From Candidula unifasciata (taxonomy: Eukaryota; Mollusca; Gastropoda; Stylommatophora; Geomitridae), in contig CAJHNH020001106.1 in assembly GCA_905116865.2 (NCBI GenBank), positions 5,001 through 69,000 of the forward strand: a stretch of DNA of 64,000 nucleotides, written 5' to 3'. The notes under the pieces were generated by a model. The model did not search any database and had not been told where the DNA came from. It saw only the letters and a program-made list of their open reading frames with translations. Each line of letters begins with the position of its first letter. Position 1 is the first letter of the stretch. Of the stretch, positions 63,418 through 64,000 are shown in pieces. The translations under genes and the position numbers were made by a program.

Positions 63418-63454
63418 GTAAGTTAAACAGGCATAACATCTTCTTCTTTTTTGT

Positions 63455-63630
63455 TGTTGTTGATATCTTCTTATTAGCATTCACCAACTGTAAACTCCAG
63501 TGAAAACTCCTAGATGTCCGTCCACCTGTGAGTGTTGGCCTTATTTCATCAGAACTTGTGAGTGTTGTGTTCTCATCCATTTAACAGATTTGTCTTAGTT
63601 GTGTACAGACTTTTGTTTCTTGCTTCTTCT
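63455..63630 (-). repeat. SINE-G 3' half
   Basis: 'agcattcaccaactgtaaac', 'tgtccgtccacctgtgag' and 'gtgtacagacttttgtttct'. The 5' module is absent. Confidence 0.68.
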
Positions 63631-63639
63631 TCTCAAAGC

Positions 63640-63900
63640 CTAAGCCATGTCTCATGTACTTTCAGTTAACTCTGACTCGGACAATCCTTCATGCAATGAT
63701 GTCAGACTGTTCACAGCATCTTCTCTCTTGGTCTGCCTCTGCCTCTCTTCTCCTCCTACTTTCCTAATGTCACAGTGTATTACAGTTTTATCCTTTTCAT
63801 CACATGAACAAAGAATGTAGACTGTCTCTTTCTGATGTGAGCAGTCAGTTCTCTTCGTGGGTTAGTTTCTTTCAAGGCATCTGCAATGTGCTCTGCTAGG
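63640..63900 (-). mobile_element. LINE C-terminal fragment
   Basis: Parallels 14985-15200: 'tgcaatgatgtcagactgtt', 'ttggtctgcctctgcctctc', 'catcacatgaacaaagaatg' and 'gtgagcagtcagttctct'. Confidence 0.55.
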
Positions 63901-64000
63901 GGTTTGTTTCTACATGCCACATTGCTGTATTGATGAACACTTAGTTGCTATGACACACCAAAAATGAATGTTCAGTTATAGACCTTTATTCACTGAATCA

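Overview
The window is animal nuclear DNA. One interrupted protein-coding gene runs on the + strand from about 5.75 kb past the right edge. All its introns are GT-AG, and the rest is intron and flank packed with decayed retrotransposons, SINEs, a mariner, a hAT-type MITE, minisatellites and microsatellites. Coding sequence is roughly 2.8 kb of the 57.7 kb gene span. The mix of RTE-like LINEs, RNase-H-bearing LINEs and several coexisting tRNA-headed SINE families suggests a lophotrochozoan, most likely a mollusc and perhaps a gastropod. That is inference; no diagnostic marker is present.

The gene is recognised from its spliced translation as TBC1D32 (protein broad-minded, BROMI), a ciliary and Hedgehog-pathway protein. 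Twenty-four coding exons, from the start codon at 5759 to 63417, join with consistent phases into about 937 residues. The carboxy-terminal part, including the TBC domain, lies beyond 64000. The first 5.7 kb holds G/T-rich junk, a GT microsatellite and LINE fragments; no promoter is recognisable there.

Repeat families carry local labels. SINE-G: about 285 bp, (GAA)n tail, several copies with perfect 9-12 bp target-site duplications (TSDs). SINE-A: about 400 bp, tRNA-like head. SINE-B, SINE-D, SINE-E and SINE-F: other tRNA-like-headed SINEs. Repeat C: about 225 bp with a TCAG/TCAA tail. LINE RH1: RNase H domain, TCAAC-type tail. LINE RH2: RNase H domain, GAA tail. RTE-like LINEs: YADD reverse transcriptase and a 'YFGH' C-terminus. 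ZF-LINE: C2H2 finger at the C-terminus. Many insertions are nested, which gives a relative chronology.

The most notable points are: a recently mobile SINE-G family whose GAA tail is shared with the RH2 LINE inserted 51 bp upstream of exon 22; a SINE-G 5' module reused on its own and prone to G-tract expansion; tandem duplications that copied the splice boundaries of exons 5, 10 and 20; and a 61-bp identical patch shared by two loci 28 kb apart, bracketed by a direct duplication.
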